Shown: one piece after another, positions 36,659-47,493 of the stretch | Position numbering within the stretch: position 1 is the first letter of the stretch | How the letters are laid out: every line of letters starts with the position of its first letter | Assembly (NCBI RefSeq): GCF_011605345.1 | Contig: NZ_JAAOXM010000016.1 | Span: 62,001 to 126,000, forward strand | Direction of reading: 5' to 3' | DNA from: Burkholderia sp. D-99 | GTDB lineage: Bacteria; Pseudomonadota; Gammaproteobacteria; Burkholderiales; Burkholderiaceae | DNA: 64,000 nt | Translations under genes and position numbers: made by a program | Notes under the pieces: generated by a model | Database searches by the model: none | The model's input: the letters and a program-made list of their open reading frames with translations, nothing else | Told to the model about the DNA's origin: nothing

Positions 36659-38290
36659 ATGTCGCTCGCCGTGGTGCGCAGCCGCGCGCCCGCCTCCGGC
36701 CGTGCGCCGGACGTTACCGTCGAAGTCCATCTCGCCAACGGGCTGCCGTCGTTCTCGATCGTCGGCCTGCCCGATCTCGAAGTCCGCGAAAGCCGCGAGC
36801 GGGTGCGTGCCGCGCTGCAGAACTGCGGCTTCGAATTCCCCGTGCGCCGCATCACCGTCAACCTCGCGCCGGCCGACCTGCCGAAGGAGTCGGGGCGGTT
36901 CGACCTGCCGATCGCGCTCGGCATCCTCGCCGCGAACGGCCAGATCCCGGCCGACGCGCTGGCCGGCCGCGAATTCGCGGGTGAGCTGTCGCTGACGGGC
37001 GCGCTGCGGCCGATGCGCGGTGCGTTCGCGATGGCGTGCGGGGTGGCGCGGGACTGGCAGGTTGCAGAAAGCGGCGCGGCTTCCGGTTTGCGCGTCGGCG
37101 CGCTTTCCGATTCGAGCAACGGTGGCCCAGGGGCCGGCCCGGAGCCCGGCGCCGCCGCCGCGTCAAACGCCCCCGAGCTGTACCTGCCGCTCGCCAGCGC
37201 CGCCGAGGCGGCGCTCGTTCCGGGCGTCACCGTGTTCGGCGCGCCGGACCTGCCCGCGTTGTGTGCTCACCTCGCCGGGGCGCCTGACGGCCGGCTCGCA
37301 CCGGTCGCGGCGCCGTGCCTCGACGGCCTGCCGATGCCGGCCGCCCCCGATCTCGCCGATGTGGTCGGCCAGCGCGGCGCCCGCCGCGCGCTGGAAGTCG
37401 CGGCCGCGGGCGGCCATCACATGCTGATGGTCGGGCCGCCGGGTGCCGGCAAGTCGATGCTGGCCGCACGGCTGCCGGGCCTCCTGCCGCCGCTGACCGA
37501 CGACGAGGCGCTGACCTCGGCGGCGCTCCTCTCTGCGAGCCGCCTCGGCTTTTCACCCGCACAGTGGCGCCGGCGGCCGTTCCGTGCACCGCATCACTCG
37601 TCGAGCGCCGCCGCACTGGTCGGCGGGCGCAACCCGCCGCAACCGGGCGAAATCACGCTCGCACATCTCGGCGTGCTGTTTCTCGACGAACTGCCCGAAT
37701 TCGACCGGCACGTGCTCGAAATGCTGCGCGAGCCGCTGGAAGCCGGCCGGATCACGATTTCGCGCGCGGCGCAGCAGGTCGATTTCCCGGCCGCATGCCA
37801 GTTGATCGCCGCGATGAACCCATGCCCGTGCGGCTGGCACGGCGATCCGTCCGGGCGCTGCCGCTGCACGCCGGATGTCGCCGCGCGCTACCTGCGCAAG
37901 CTGTCGGGGCCGCTCGTCGATCGCATCGACATCCAGATCGACCTGCCCGCGCTATCGCCGGCCGAACTCGCGTCGCGCGCGACGGCGCCCGGCGAGCCGA
38001 GCGCGGCGGTGGCCGCGCGGGTCGCACACGCGCGTGCGCTGCAGCTCGGCCGGCAGGGCAAGACGAATCACATGCTGAGCGGCCGCGAGACCGACGACCT
38101 GTGCCGGCCGACCGACGAAGGCGAACGGCTGCTGCGCGAAGCCGGCGAGCGCTTCGGCTGGTCGGCGCGCGCGTATTACCGCGTGCTGAAGGTCGCGCGG
38201 ACGATCGCCGACCTGGCCGGCGACCCGCTGCCGACGGCCGCGCAGATCGCCGAAGCGATCCGCTACCGGCGCGCGCTGACGGCGCTGTGA
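36659..38290 (+). CDS. comM: YifB/ComM family Mg-chelatase-like AAA+ ATPase
   Basis: 543 residues. An N-terminal Lon-protease-like domain (VHLANGLPSFSIVGLPDLEV, then LPKESGRFDLPIALGILAAN) precedes the AAA+ domain with Walker A MVGPPGAGKSMLAARLPGLL near residue 262 and Walker B VLFLDELPEF. A C-terminal Mg-chelatase domain carries MNPCPCGWHG with cysteine ligands. ComM is a hexameric helicase that drives branch migration during natural transformation. The start has AGGAG 8 bases upstream. Confidence 0.92.
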   Translation: MSLAVVRSRAPASGRAPDVTVEVHLANGLPSFSIVGLPDLEVRESRERVRAALQNCGFEFPVRRITVNLAPADLPKESGRFDLPIALGILAANGQIPADALAGREFAGELSLTGALRPMRGAFAMACGVARDWQVAESGAASGLRVGALSDSSNGGPGAGPEPGAAAASNAPELYLPLASAAEAALVPGVTVFGAPDLPALCAHLAGAPDGRLAPVAAPCLDGLPMPAAPDLADVVGQRGARRALEVAAAGGHHMLMVGPPGAGKSMLAARLPGLLPPLTDDEALTSAALLSASRLGFSPAQWRRRPFRAPHHSSSAAALVGGRNPPQPGEITLAHLGVLFLDELPEFDRHVLEMLREPLEAGRITISRAAQQVDFPAACQLIAAMNPCPCGWHGDPSGRCRCTPDVAARYLRKLSGPLVDRIDIQIDLPALSPAELASRATAPGEPSAAVAARVAHARALQLGRQGKTNHMLSGRETDDLCRPTDEGERLLREAGERFGWSARAYYRVLKVARTIADLAGDPLPTAAQIAEAIRYRRALTAL

Positions 38291-38623
38291 GCGCCCTCGG
38301 AGGACAAAATCCGGCTGTCAAGACTTGACTTATGCACAATTTCGCGAATCCGGCCCCGGATCGAGGCTCGGCGGGGCCTTTGCAGCACGGAATCCGTATC
38401 TCGTTGTTTTAATTGATTTTTCTCAAAACACGAGCACGCGACCAAACGGGCCGGAAGGCCGTCCCGCGCGGCTTGGCGGGAAATCCGGGCGACTTTTCAA
38501 CAAAGTTATCCACATGCGCTGTGGATAGTCGAAAAAACCTCGCAAAATCCGATGACTAGCGCCGAAAGCTGCGAATGAACTTTCAGTTGTCACAGAGTGT
38601 CCCGGCGCCCTCGCCGCCCGCTG
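38291..38623. other. AT-richer intergenic region between comM and a lipoprotein gene
   Basis: This 333-base gap between convergent genes is less GC-rich than its surroundings (for example around 38395-38430) and holds a DnaA-box pair at 38506-38527. I see no reading frame, clear terminator or RNA gene in it. Confidence 0.5.
38506..38527. promoter_or_regulatory. Inverted pair of DnaA-box-like 9-mers
   Basis: TTATCCACA (38506-38514) is a perfect DnaA box. Five bases later TGTGGATAG begins, the inverted complement of CTATCCACA, one base off consensus. Together the arms TATCCACA and TGTGGATA form a perfect inverted repeat. It is not near dnaA, dnaN or rpmH, so it is not evidence of an origin. 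Confidence 0.6.
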
Positions 38624-39196
38624 TCAGTCGAGCTTGAACGACCCGAAAAACTGGTCGAGCTGCTCCTGTGCAAGCGGCCCGTCGGCAATCACGACGGCCT
38701 GGTACGCGTGCCGGCCGCGTGCAGCGAGCCGGGCGACGATCGTCTTGCGTGTGCGATCGCCGCCGGCAGCCGCGCCCGCGATGCGCAGCTCGAGCCCGTT
38801 CACCGCGCCGCCGGACGCGAGCGGCACGGGCACCGAAGCCGTCTGCGGCGCGCCTTCGAGGTTGCGCGACAGCCCGGCACGCAGGAATTCGAGCGCCGCG
38901 CGGCGCGTGTCGTCGCGGTCGTCGGGCAGCGTCAGCGTGCCGACCGCGAACACCGCGCCGTCCACGTGCGCGGCCTGCATCCGCATCGGCATCGACGCGC
39001 CGCCGATCGCCACCGGCTGCTGCTCGACGGTCGGCTTCGCCGGCAGGTCGATCGTGTAGCCGGCGTCGTTGTGCAGCGTGCGCCAGTCGTACGACGGCGA
39101 GCACGCGGCCAGCACGACGCTCACGCACGCGAGCGCGGCGAAGTGTCGCAGCGGACGAAAAAGGGGGCGCAACGAATCGGTGACTTCCTTCGGCAT
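38624..39196 (-). CDS. Predicted lipoprotein of unknown function
   Basis: 190 residues. A signal sequence ends in the lipobox LAAC (VVLAACSPSYDW, Cys32), so the protein is probably lipid-anchored in the periplasm. The body has YTIDLPAKPTVEQQP, GLELRIAGAAAGGDRTRKTI, YQAVVIADGPLAQEQ and ends FFGSFKLD, a layout seen in uncharacterised lipoproteins. The start at 39196 was chosen to give a normal lipoprotein leader. Not assigned to any function. Divergent from the TlpA-like gene. Confidence 0.72.
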   Translation of the reverse strand: MPKEVTDSLRPLFRPLRHFAALACVSVVLAACSPSYDWRTLHNDAGYTIDLPAKPTVEQQPVAIGGASMPMRMQAAHVDGAVFAVGTLTLPDDRDDTRRAALEFLRAGLSRNLEGAPQTASVPVPLASGGAVNGLELRIAGAAAGGDRTRKTIVARLAARGRHAYQAVVIADGPLAQEQLDQFFGSFKLD

Positions 39197-39356
39197 GGCG
39201 TGGATCGGGCAGGCAAAACGGGCATTATCCGCCGAACGTGAAATCCGGGATGTGTGGCCGCCGTCGGTGCTCACGCCGCATTCGCGCTAAAATGAGCGCC
39301 GAATTTCGATGTCCTTTGCTTTGATCCGCGTCATCGACCGACTCCGAGAGCACCAG

Positions 39357-39893
39357 ATGAACACCACGCCTCCCGCCCGCCGCAGCGCCGGCCCCGTCCG
39401 CTACATCGTCGCCGCCGTCGTCGTCGCGGCGATCGCCGTCGCCGGCTTCTTCGCGTTCAACGGCAAGTCCAGCGTGCCGGACGCCACGTTCACGCTGCTG
39501 TCGGGCCAGAAGGTCTCGACCGCAGGCGACCTGAAAGGCAAGGTCTATCTCGTGAACTTCTGGGCGACGAGCTGCGCGACCTGCATGCAGGAAATGCCGC
39601 AGATGGTCGATACCTATAATCGCTTCAAGGGTCAGGGGCTGGAATTCGTCGCGGTTGCGATGAACTACGATCCGCCGATGTACGTCGCGAACTACGCGCA
39701 GACGCGCCAGTTGCCGTTCAAGGTCGCGCTCGACGACGGCAGCGTCGCTAAGCAGTTCGGCAACGTGCAGCTCACGCCGACGACCTTCGTCGTCGACAAG
39801 GATGGCAAGATCCTGAAGCGCTACGTCGGCGCACCGCAGTTCGCGGAACTCGACGCACTGCTCAAGAAGGCACTCGGCAGCAACGCGGCCTGA
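39357..39893 (+). CDS. TlpA-like membrane-anchored thioredoxin
   Basis: 178 residues. A membrane anchor (about 15-34, RYIVAAVVVAAIAVAGFFAF) precedes a thioredoxin fold with the active site C73-A-T-C76 in NFWATSCATCMQEMP and the cis-proline loop TPTTFVVDKDG. It probably reduces cytochrome c or copper-protein thiols in the periplasm. The C-A-T-C spacing differs from the common C-P-x-C of TlpA/ResA: the residue after the first Cys is Ala, which may alter redox potential. Confidence 0.88.
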   Translation: MNTTPPARRSAGPVRYIVAAVVVAAIAVAGFFAFNGKSSVPDATFTLLSGQKVSTAGDLKGKVYLVNFWATSCATCMQEMPQMVDTYNRFKGQGLEFVAVAMNYDPPMYVANYAQTRQLPFKVALDDGSVAKQFGNVQLTPTTFVVDKDGKILKRYVGAPQFAELDALLKKALGSNAA

Positions 39894-39949
39894 GCGCCGC
39901 CAGATCCGGGATCCGGCTCGAAGGGCAGCACGCCGCGCCCTTCACGCAC

Positions 39950-39997
39950 AAACGGACCGTACGACCGGGCAACCCGGTTCTACGGTTCGTTTGCTTT

Positions 39998-39998
<1 letters not shown>
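39950..39998 (+). terminator. Terminator between the TlpA-like gene and dctD
   Basis: A 12-bp stem with one mismatch (39950-39961 with 39981-39992) encloses a smaller hairpin and is followed by GCTTTT on the plus strand. It separates the convergent tlpA-like and dctD genes. Confidence 0.6.
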
Positions 39999-41353
<1,355 letters not shown>

Positions 41354-41447
41354 CGTACTCACTTGCTCCTGACGGGCCGCGCGGCGGCAGCGCGCGCGGC
41401 GTCGTTGATACCGATCGTGCGCCGATCGGGCGTGCGGCGTGGCGCGC

Positions 41448-43343
41448 CTAGCGCGAGCCCGCCGGCTCGGACACGGAGTCCGGATGATGCGTGCGCGCGC
41501 GCCGCAGCGTCAAGACGAACAGCGCGCCGCCCGACGGCGCGTTGCGCGCGGTCAGCGCACCGCCCGCGTCGCTCGCGATCGACGACGAGATCGCGAGACC
41601 GAGCCCGAGCCCGCGCCCCATTTCCTTGGTCGTGAAGAACGGCTCGAACAGGCGCGGCAGCAGGTCGGGCGCAATGCCGCATCCGTTGTCGCGCACCTCG
41701 AGCGCGAGCGTTGCCGCCGACACCGCGATCGTCACCTCGATCGCTGGCGCCGCCACGCCGGCAACCGCGTCGAGCGCATTGCCGAGCAGGTTGATCAGCA
41801 CCTGTTCGAGGCGCAGGTCCTCGCAGCGCGCGACGAGCTCGGGATAGTCGCGCGCCAGGTCGAGCGGCGCATCGTGTGCGGGCGACACGGTCGCGTCCTG
41901 CAGCGTCAGCGTGAGCGCGACGCCACGCAGGCGCTCGTCGAGCAGCGACAGCACGCTGCGCAGCGCGCGCACGACGAGCGCCTGCTCGTTGCGCGGCTTC
42001 GCGCGGCCGACGAACAGCTTCAGCTGGTTCGTGATCTTGCCCATCCGCTCGGTGAGCGCGGCGATCGCCTCGAGGTTCTCGCGCGCGGCCGCCTGCTCAC
42101 CGCGATCGAGCAGCACGCGCGTGTTGTCCGAGAAGCTGCGCAGTGCCGCGAGCGGCTGGTTCAGTTCATGCGTGATGCCGGCCGCCATCTGGCCGAGCGC
42201 GGCGAGCTTGCTCGCCTGGATCAGTTCGTCGTGCGCGGCGCGCAGTTCCTGCTCCGCGCGGATCCGGTCGCCGACCTCCTTCTGCAACTGCTCGTTCGCT
42301 TCCGACAGGTCGGCCGTGCGCTCTTCGACGCGCCGGTTCAACTCCGCGTACGCCTGCTGCAGCAGCGCGCGGCCGCGGATCATCTCGCGCACGCGCGCGC
42401 GACGCATCCGCCAGTAGAACGCGAGCAGCGCGACCGACACGAAGCCGAAACCCGTGACGATCGTCGCGTTGCGCGCGTCGGCGTCGACGGGCGCGATCGG
42501 CGCCAGCGTGACGAGCAGCCAGTCGGGCTCGCCGATCCGGCGCTTGCTCGCGAGGAAGCGCGGCGCACGCAGGCCCGCGCCGAGGCGCACGATCTCCGCA
42601 TCGGGGCCGAGCACCTGCTCGATGCGCAGCGGCAACGGCGTGACCGGTTGCTGCGCGTACTGGCGCGTCTCGTAGATCGACGCGGCAACGGGCCCCGTCA
42701 GCGGCCGCAGCGTGTGGTACTTCCAGGCGGGCACCGACGACAGGAACACGACGCCGTGATCGTCCGCAACGACGAGCGGCTCGGACGCATCGGCGCCCTG
42801 GAACCATTCGAGATTGAGCTTCACGACGACGACGCCCGCGATCTTGCCGTCGCGCCACACGGGCTGCGAGATGTAGTAGCCGGGATCGCGCGAGATCGTG
42901 CCGATCCCGAAGAAGCGGCCGACCTGGCCGTTCATCGCATCGAGGAAATACGGGCGGAAGCGGTATTCGATCCCGACGAAGCTCTCGGGCGCGCGCCAGT
43001 TGCTGGCGGCGACGCACAGGCCGTCCGCGCCGATCACGTAGGTGACGGTCGCGTGCGCGTGTTCGTTGAGGTCTTCGAGATAGCGATTGACGCGCGCGGT
43101 GTAGTCGGCGCGTTCAGGCTCGGCGAGCAGGTCCTGCACGTACGGATGGCTGCCGAGCAGGTAGGGCAGCGATTCGTAGCGGTCGAGTGTGCTCTTGAGC
43201 GCGTTGGTGGTGCGGTCGACGCGCACCGCGGCGTTGCGCTGCAACTCCGCGACGCCGCGCCGCCAGGTAATCGTCCACGTCAGCGTGCACGCCGCGGCGA
43301 GCGCGGCGGCAAGCACGACGAGAATGAGCAGACGGCGCGTCAC
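41448..43343 (-). CDS. dctB: C4-dicarboxylate sensor histidine kinase DctB-like
   Basis: 631 residues. Membrane helix 1 (about 5-25) and helix 2 (about 285-305) bracket a large periplasmic double-Cache (PDC) sensor with YLLGSHPYVQDLLAEPERAD and RDPGYYISQPVWRDGKIAGV. After helix 2 come a coiled coil, the H-box GITHELNQPLAALRSFSDNT with the phospho-histidine, and the ATPase boxes (LINLLGNALDAV, VRDNGCGI, GRGLGLGLAIS). The GTG at 43343 was chosen (AGGAAG 8 bases upstream, membrane helix immediately after). An ATG at 43457 is also open but lacks a ribosome-binding site. Between dctA and dctD on the minus strand. Confidence 0.9.
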   Translation of the reverse strand: MTRRLLILVVLAAALAAACTLTWTITWRRGVAELQRNAAVRVDRTTNALKSTLDRYESLPYLLGSHPYVQDLLAEPERADYTARVNRYLEDLNEHAHATVTYVIGADGLCVAASNWRAPESFVGIEYRFRPYFLDAMNGQVGRFFGIGTISRDPGYYISQPVWRDGKIAGVVVVKLNLEWFQGADASEPLVVADDHGVVFLSSVPAWKYHTLRPLTGPVAASIYETRQYAQQPVTPLPLRIEQVLGPDAEIVRLGAGLRAPRFLASKRRIGEPDWLLVTLAPIAPVDADARNATIVTGFGFVSVALLAFYWRMRRARVREMIRGRALLQQAYAELNRRVEERTADLSEANEQLQKEVGDRIRAEQELRAAHDELIQASKLAALGQMAAGITHELNQPLAALRSFSDNTRVLLDRGEQAAARENLEAIAALTERMGKITNQLKLFVGRAKPRNEQALVVRALRSVLSLLDERLRGVALTLTLQDATVSPAHDAPLDLARDYPELVARCEDLRLEQVLINLLGNALDAVAGVAAPAIEVTIAVSAATLALEVRDNGCGIAPDLLPRLFEPFFTTKEMGRGLGLGLAISSSIASDAGGALTARNAPSGGALFVLTLRRARTHHPDSVSEPAGSR

Positions 43344-43461
43344 GGTCGAGGCTTCCTGGCGATGCGGATCGCCTATTGTGTCATAGGCCTCCGCCTGCCC
43401 GCCTCGGCCGCCGCGGGCCGTGCGGCCGGCGGGCGGTGCCGCCGCCTGCTCCTTCATGACG

Positions 43462-44751
43462 TCAGACGCCGGCCGTCTCGGTCGTCGTGACCTCGCCGCC
43501 GCCGGTCAGCGCCTGGCGCAGCTTGTTGCGGTCGAGCTCCTTCTCCCAGGCCGACACGACGACCGTCGCGACGCCGTTGCCGACGATGTTGGTCAGCGCA
43601 CGGCATTCGCTCATGAAACGGTCGATGCCGAGGATCAGCACCATGCCCGACAGCGGGATCGTCGGCACGACGGCGAGCGTCGCGGCGAGCGTGATGAAGC
43701 CCGCGCCCGTGACGCCGCTCGCACCCTTCGATGTCAGCATCGCGACGGCCAGCAGCGTGAGCTGCTGCATCCACGTCAGTTCGATGTTGGTCGCCTGCGC
43801 GATGAACAGCACGGCCATCGTCATGTAGATGTTGGTGCCGTCGAGGTTGAACGAGTAGCCGGTCGGCACGACGAGGCCGACGACCGAACGCGAGCAGCCG
43901 GCCTTCTCGAGCTTTTCCATCAGCTGCGGCAGCGCGGCTTCCGACGAGCTCGTGCCGAGCACGATCAGCAGCTCTTCCTTGATGTAGGACACGAAGCGGA
44001 TGATCGAGAAGCCCGTGAAGCGCGCGATCGTGCCGAGCACGACGAGCACGAACACGACCGACGTCAGGTAGAACGTGCCGATCAGCTTGAGCAGCGGCAC
44101 CAGCGAACCGACGCCGTACTTGCCGATCGTGAACGCCATCGCGCCGAACGCGCCGATCGGTGCCAGCTTCGTGACGATGTGCACGATGCCGAACAGCACG
44201 CGCGTGAGCCCGTCGATGAAGTCGGTGACGACCTTGCCGCGCTCGCCGAGGTGGGCGAGCACGCTGCCGAACAGCAGTGCGATCAGCAGGATCTGCAGGA
44301 TTTCGCCCTGCGCGAACGCATCGACCATCGTGTTCGGGATGATGTGCATCAGGAAGTCGACCGTCGACTGCCCGTGCGCCTTCGCCGCGTACGACGCGAC
44401 GGCCTTGCCGTCGAGCGTCGCCGGATCGATGTTGAAGCCGACGCCCGGACGCAGGATGTGCGTGGCCGCGAGGCCGAGCAGCAGCGCGAAGGTCGACACG
44501 ATCTCGAAGTACAGCAGCGCCTTGCCGCCGACGCGGCCCACCTTCTTCATGTCCTCCATGCCGGCGATGCCGGTGACGACCGTACAGAAGATGATCGGGC
44601 CGATCACCATCTTGATCAGCTTGATGAAGCCGTCGCCGAGCGGCTTCATGTCGGTGGCGAGCGCCGGGTAGTAGTGGCCGAGGATCACGCCGACGATGAT
44701 GGCGAAGATCACCTGCACATAGAGCACTTTGTAGAAGGGTTTCTTCTTCAC
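43462..44751 (-). CDS. dctA: C4-dicarboxylate:cation symporter DctA
   Basis: 429 residues, DAACS family. Motifs: [20 protein letters not shown], the serine-rich re-entrant loop [20 protein letters not shown] and [20 protein letters not shown]. It imports succinate, fumarate and malate. The GTG start at 44751 gives the usual length of about 428 and has AGGA about 7 bases upstream; the further upstream ATG at 44826 adds an unrelated extension. A sigma-54 promoter precedes it, with the regulators DctB and DctD downstream in the same direction. Confidence 0.94.
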   Translation of the reverse strand: MKKKPFYKVLYVQVIFAIIVGVILGHYYPALATDMKPLGDGFIKLIKMVIGPIIFCTVVTGIAGMEDMKKVGRVGGKALLYFEIVSTFALLLGLAATHILRPGVGFNIDPATLDGKAVASYAAKAHGQSTVDFLMHIIPNTMVDAFAQGEILQILLIALLFGSVLAHLGERGKVVTDFIDGLTRVLFGIVHIVTKLAPIGAFGAMAFTIGKYGVGSLVPLLKLIGTFYLTSVVFVLVVLGTIARFTGFSIIRFVSYIKEELLIVLGTSSSEAALPQLMEKLEKAGCSRSVVGLVVPTGYSFNLDGTNIYMTMAVLFIAQATNIELTWMQQLTLLAVAMLTSKGASGVTGAGFITLAATLAVVPTIPLSGMVLILGIDRFMSECRALTNIVGNGVATVVVSAWEKELDRNKLRQALTGGGEVTTTETAGV

Positions 44752-44958
44752 GATGGTTCCTGCTGAAGTAGATGAGCCGATGGAAACGGCGTCACGCGCG
44801 CAGGCGAATGTCAGGGGAAGAGCCATTCGCCTGCGCGGCTGCCGTGCCGCAACAAGCGATGCCTCAGGACATCCGACAGGGGAGGAAGGCAGTGGTCATC
44901 GATTGTCTCCTTGCTTGCTGTAGTAGTTCGGCCGGGGGATGGCCGTGCGCTTTATATC

Positions 44959-44973
44959 GCAAGGTCGATGCCA
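44959..44973 (-). promoter_or_regulatory. Sigma-54 promoter of dctA
   Basis: TGGCATCGACCTTGC on the minus strand fits TGGCAC-N5-TTGC with one mismatch and correct GG-N10-GC spacing. The start site would be near 44947, leaving a leader of about 196 bases before the dctA GTG. Confidence 0.82.
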
Positions 44974-45032
44974 GGTTTCCGCAACCCCTCAAACCATTGT
45001 TTTCATTGTATTTCTCATAATGCGGCAGGCAA

Positions 45033-45087
45033 GGAAATCCGGGATTCCGGATTTCCGGAAAATATCCGTCCGGCGATCCGGACGGAT
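45033..45087. promoter_or_regulatory. Two 10-bp palindromes between actP and dctA
   Basis: Two perfect inverted repeats stand 7 bases apart: 45033-45042/45047-45056 (arms GGAAATCCGG) and 45064-45073/45078-45087 (arms ATCCGTCCGG), each with a 4-base centre. They lie 60-130 bases upstream of the sigma-54 promoter of dctA, where DctD enhancer sites are expected, and 20 bases past the actP stop, where a terminator is also expected. No T-run follows either. Confidence 0.55.
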
Positions 45088-45107
45088 GCGGCCATTCATC
45101 GGATGAA

Positions 45108-46793
45108 TCAGTGCTGCGCGGCGCGGCCGGCCAGCACCCCCGTCTGCGCATAAAACTCCTGCTGCGCGAACGCGTCGCGCTCGCGCCGTGCGCGCTCGCC
45201 GCGATCCGCGAGCGAGCCGACGACGATCCCGACGAACGCGAGCGGCACCGACACAAGCGCCGGGTTGTCGAGGAACACCGGTGCGTGCGCGTGATGCAGC
45301 ACGTCGACCCACACCGACTTCGACAGCACCGTGAGCGTGACCGCCGACCCGAGGCCGAGGCCGCCGCCGAGCACCGCGCCGCGCGTCGTCATCCCGCGCC
45401 AGAAGATCGACATCGCGAGCACCGGGAAATTCGCGCTCGCGGCCACCGCCGCGACGAGGCCGACCATGAACGCGACGTTCACGTGCTCGAACAGGATCGA
45501 CAGCCCGATCGCGACCGCCGACAGCACGATCGTCGCCGCGCGCGAGATGCGCATCTCGAGGCGCTCGTCGGGCTTGCCGCGCGCCCACATCTGCGCGTAG
45601 AGGTCGTGCGAGATCGTCGTCGCGCCGGCGAGCGTGAGGCCCGCGACCACCGCGAGGATCGTCGCGAACGTGACGGCCGCGATGAAGCCGTAGAACCAGT
45701 TCCCGCCGACCGCCTGCGCGAGTTTCACCGCGACCATGTTCGAGCCGCCGAGCAGGTCGTGCGTCAGGTTGAACGAGCCGTTGGCGCCCAGCTTGAAGAA
45801 TTCCGGATGTTGCGCGAGCAGCACGATCGCCGAGAAGCCGATCACGAAAGTCAGCAGGTAGAAGTAGCCGATGAAGCCGGTCGCGTAGAGCACCGACTTG
45901 CGTGCCTCCTTCGCGTTCGGCACCGTGAAGAAGCGCATCAGGATGTGCGGGAAGCCGGCCGTGCCGAACATCAGCGCGATGCCGAGCGACAGCGCGTTGG
46001 CCGGATCGCGGATCAACTTGCCGGGCCCCATGATCGACAGCGCGCCCGGATGCACGGCCACCGCGCGGCGGAACATCTCGTCGACGCTGAAGCCGAATTC
46101 GGAGAGCGCAAGCACGACGAGCAGCGTCGCGCCGCACAGCAGCAGCACGGCCTTGATCACCTGCACCCAGGTGGTCGCGGTCATCCCGCCGAAGAACACG
46201 TAGACGACCATCAGCACGCCGACGATCAGCTCGGCCGTGCCGTACGACAGCCCGAACAGCAGCTGGATCAGCTTGCCCGCGCCGACCATCTGCACGACGA
46301 GGTACAGCACGACGATGGTCAGCGAATTCGCGGACGTCAGCAGCCGGATCGGCCGCTGTGCGAAGCGGTACGCAACGACGTCGACGAACGTGAACTTGCC
46401 GAGGTTGCGCAGCGGTTCGGCGATCAGGAACATCACGAACGGCCAGCCGACCAGAAAACCGATCGAATAGATGAGCCCGTCGAAGCCGAACATGAACACC
46501 ATCCCGGACAACCCGAGGAACGACGCGGCCGACATGTAGTCGCCCGCGATCGCGAGCCCGTTCTGCAGCCCGGTGATGCCGCCGCCGGCCGTGTAGAAGT
46601 CGCGCGTCGAGCGCGTGCGGCGCGCGGCCCAGCGCGTGAGCGCGAGCGTCGCGAACACGAACGCGAAGAACATCCCGATCGCGACCGGGTTCAGTTCGAC
46701 CTTGTCGGGCATCGGGCCCGCGACGGATACCGCATGGGCGGCGGAGGAAACGAGAACGGCAAGCGCGCCGAGCGCGATCGATGTGCGTCGCAT
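45108..46793 (-). CDS. actP: Cation/acetate symporter ActP
   Basis: 561 residues of the sodium:solute symporter family with a cleavable-looking leader and about 13 membrane helices. Blocks: [60 protein letters not shown] and [20 protein letters not shown]. It imports acetate and related monocarboxylates. The start at 46793 has GGAGG 5 bases upstream. It follows the DUF485 gene with an 11-base gap, the standard yjcH-actP pair. Confidence 0.94.
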   Translation of the reverse strand: MRRTSIALGALAVLVSSAAHAVSVAGPMPDKVELNPVAIGMFFAFVFATLALTRWAARRTRSTRDFYTAGGGITGLQNGLAIAGDYMSAASFLGLSGMVFMFGFDGLIYSIGFLVGWPFVMFLIAEPLRNLGKFTFVDVVAYRFAQRPIRLLTSANSLTIVVLYLVVQMVGAGKLIQLLFGLSYGTAELIVGVLMVVYVFFGGMTATTWVQVIKAVLLLCGATLLVVLALSEFGFSVDEMFRRAVAVHPGALSIMGPGKLIRDPANALSLGIALMFGTAGFPHILMRFFTVPNAKEARKSVLYATGFIGYFYLLTFVIGFSAIVLLAQHPEFFKLGANGSFNLTHDLLGGSNMVAVKLAQAVGGNWFYGFIAAVTFATILAVVAGLTLAGATTISHDLYAQMWARGKPDERLEMRISRAATIVLSAVAIGLSILFEHVNVAFMVGLVAAVAASANFPVLAMSIFWRGMTTRGAVLGGGLGLGSAVTLTVLSKSVWVDVLHHAHAPVFLDNPALVSVPLAFVGIVVGSLADRGERARRERDAFAQQEFYAQTGVLAGRAAQH

Positions 46794-46804
46794 GTCGGCC
46801 TCCG

Positions 46805-47110
46805 TCACGAACTTTGCAGGATCGCGTCGACCCGGCGGTCGAACGCACGATTCGCGCGCAGCACGTAGCACGCGGTCAGGCCGATCGCGACCAGGATGAT
46901 CGCGACGCCCGCGGCGATCCCGACCGTGGTCGTCGCGCCGCGGTACAGCGGCGCCGCGAGCACGTGCGGCGCGAGCGCGACGAGCAGGATGAAGCCGTAG
47001 TACGTGGCGATCATCAGCGCCGTCAGCGTGAAGCTGAAGCGGCGCCGCGCGCGCACGAGTTGCTGGTAGTCGCGGCGCGCCGTGACCGATTCGATGACGG
47101 AAAGCTTCAT
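46805..47110 (-). CDS. DUF485 membrane protein (YjcH-like)
   Basis: 101 residues with two membrane helices. [20 protein letters not shown] and [20 protein letters not shown] are the DUF485 pattern. The family is almost always encoded directly before an acetate symporter gene and is probably its accessory subunit. GGAG lies before the ATG at 47110, and the tandem hairpin array starts only 13 bases upstream. Confidence 0.9.
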   Translation of the reverse strand: MKLSVIESVTARRDYQQLVRARRRFSFTLTALMIATYYGFILLVALAPHVLAAPLYRGATTTVGIAAGVAIILVAIGLTACYVLRANRAFDRRVDAILQSS

Positions 47111-47122
47111 GGTGTCTCCTGT

Positions 47123-47412
47123 GTCGACCAGAGTTAGCGCTTTAGCGCTTACTCTGGTCCCATGCTTCGCGGTCGACCAGAGTTGGCGCTTTAGCGCTTA
47201 CTCTGGTCCCATGCTTCGCGGTCGACCAGAGTTGGCGCTTTAGCGCTTACTCTGGTCCCATGCTTCGCGGTCGACCAGAGTTAGCGCTTTAGCGTTTACT
47301 CCGGTCCCATGCTTCGCGGTCGACCAGCGTTAGCGCTTTAGCGTTTACTCCGGTCCCATGCTTTGCAGTCGACCGGAATCGGCGCTCGAGCGCTGACTCC
47401 AGTCCCCGCACG
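47123..47412. repeat. Six tandem 49-bp hairpin units upstream of DUF485-actP
   Basis: Five head-to-tail 49-bp copies start at 47123, 47172, 47221, 47270 and 47319, and a degenerate sixth runs from 47368 to about 47412. Each begins GTCGACCAG and holds a near-perfect 14-bp inverted repeat (arms ACCAGAGT..GCGC and GCGC..ACTCTGGT) around a TTTA loop, then a GC-poor spacer CCCATGCTTCGCG. Copies 2 and 3 are identical, and copies 4-6 carry progressively more changes, so the array appears to have grown from the actP side. It fills most of the gap between the CaiB gene and DUF485. Confidence 0.95.
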
Positions 47413-47493
47413 GCCCCTCGTCGTTTCGCGAGGGTTGTCTTGTAGATGGCCGGCGCGTCACCCGATCCGCCCGCGCCGCGGCGGTAAATTGAA

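Noticed and set aside
35835-36730. Long minus-strand frames of 257 and 252 codons through the 17-bp repeats
   Set aside because: They exist because the 17-base unit has no stop in any minus frame. They run antisense through ubiK, and three frames are equally open, so no one frame shows selection.
38506-38527. Replication origin
   Set aside because: Only two DnaA boxes, no AT-rich unwinding block, and no dnaA, dnaN, parAB or rpmH nearby.
47123-47412. CRISPR array or integron attC array
   Set aside because: The whole 49-bp unit repeats including the part between hairpins, so there are no unique spacers or cassettes, and no cas or integrase gene is present.
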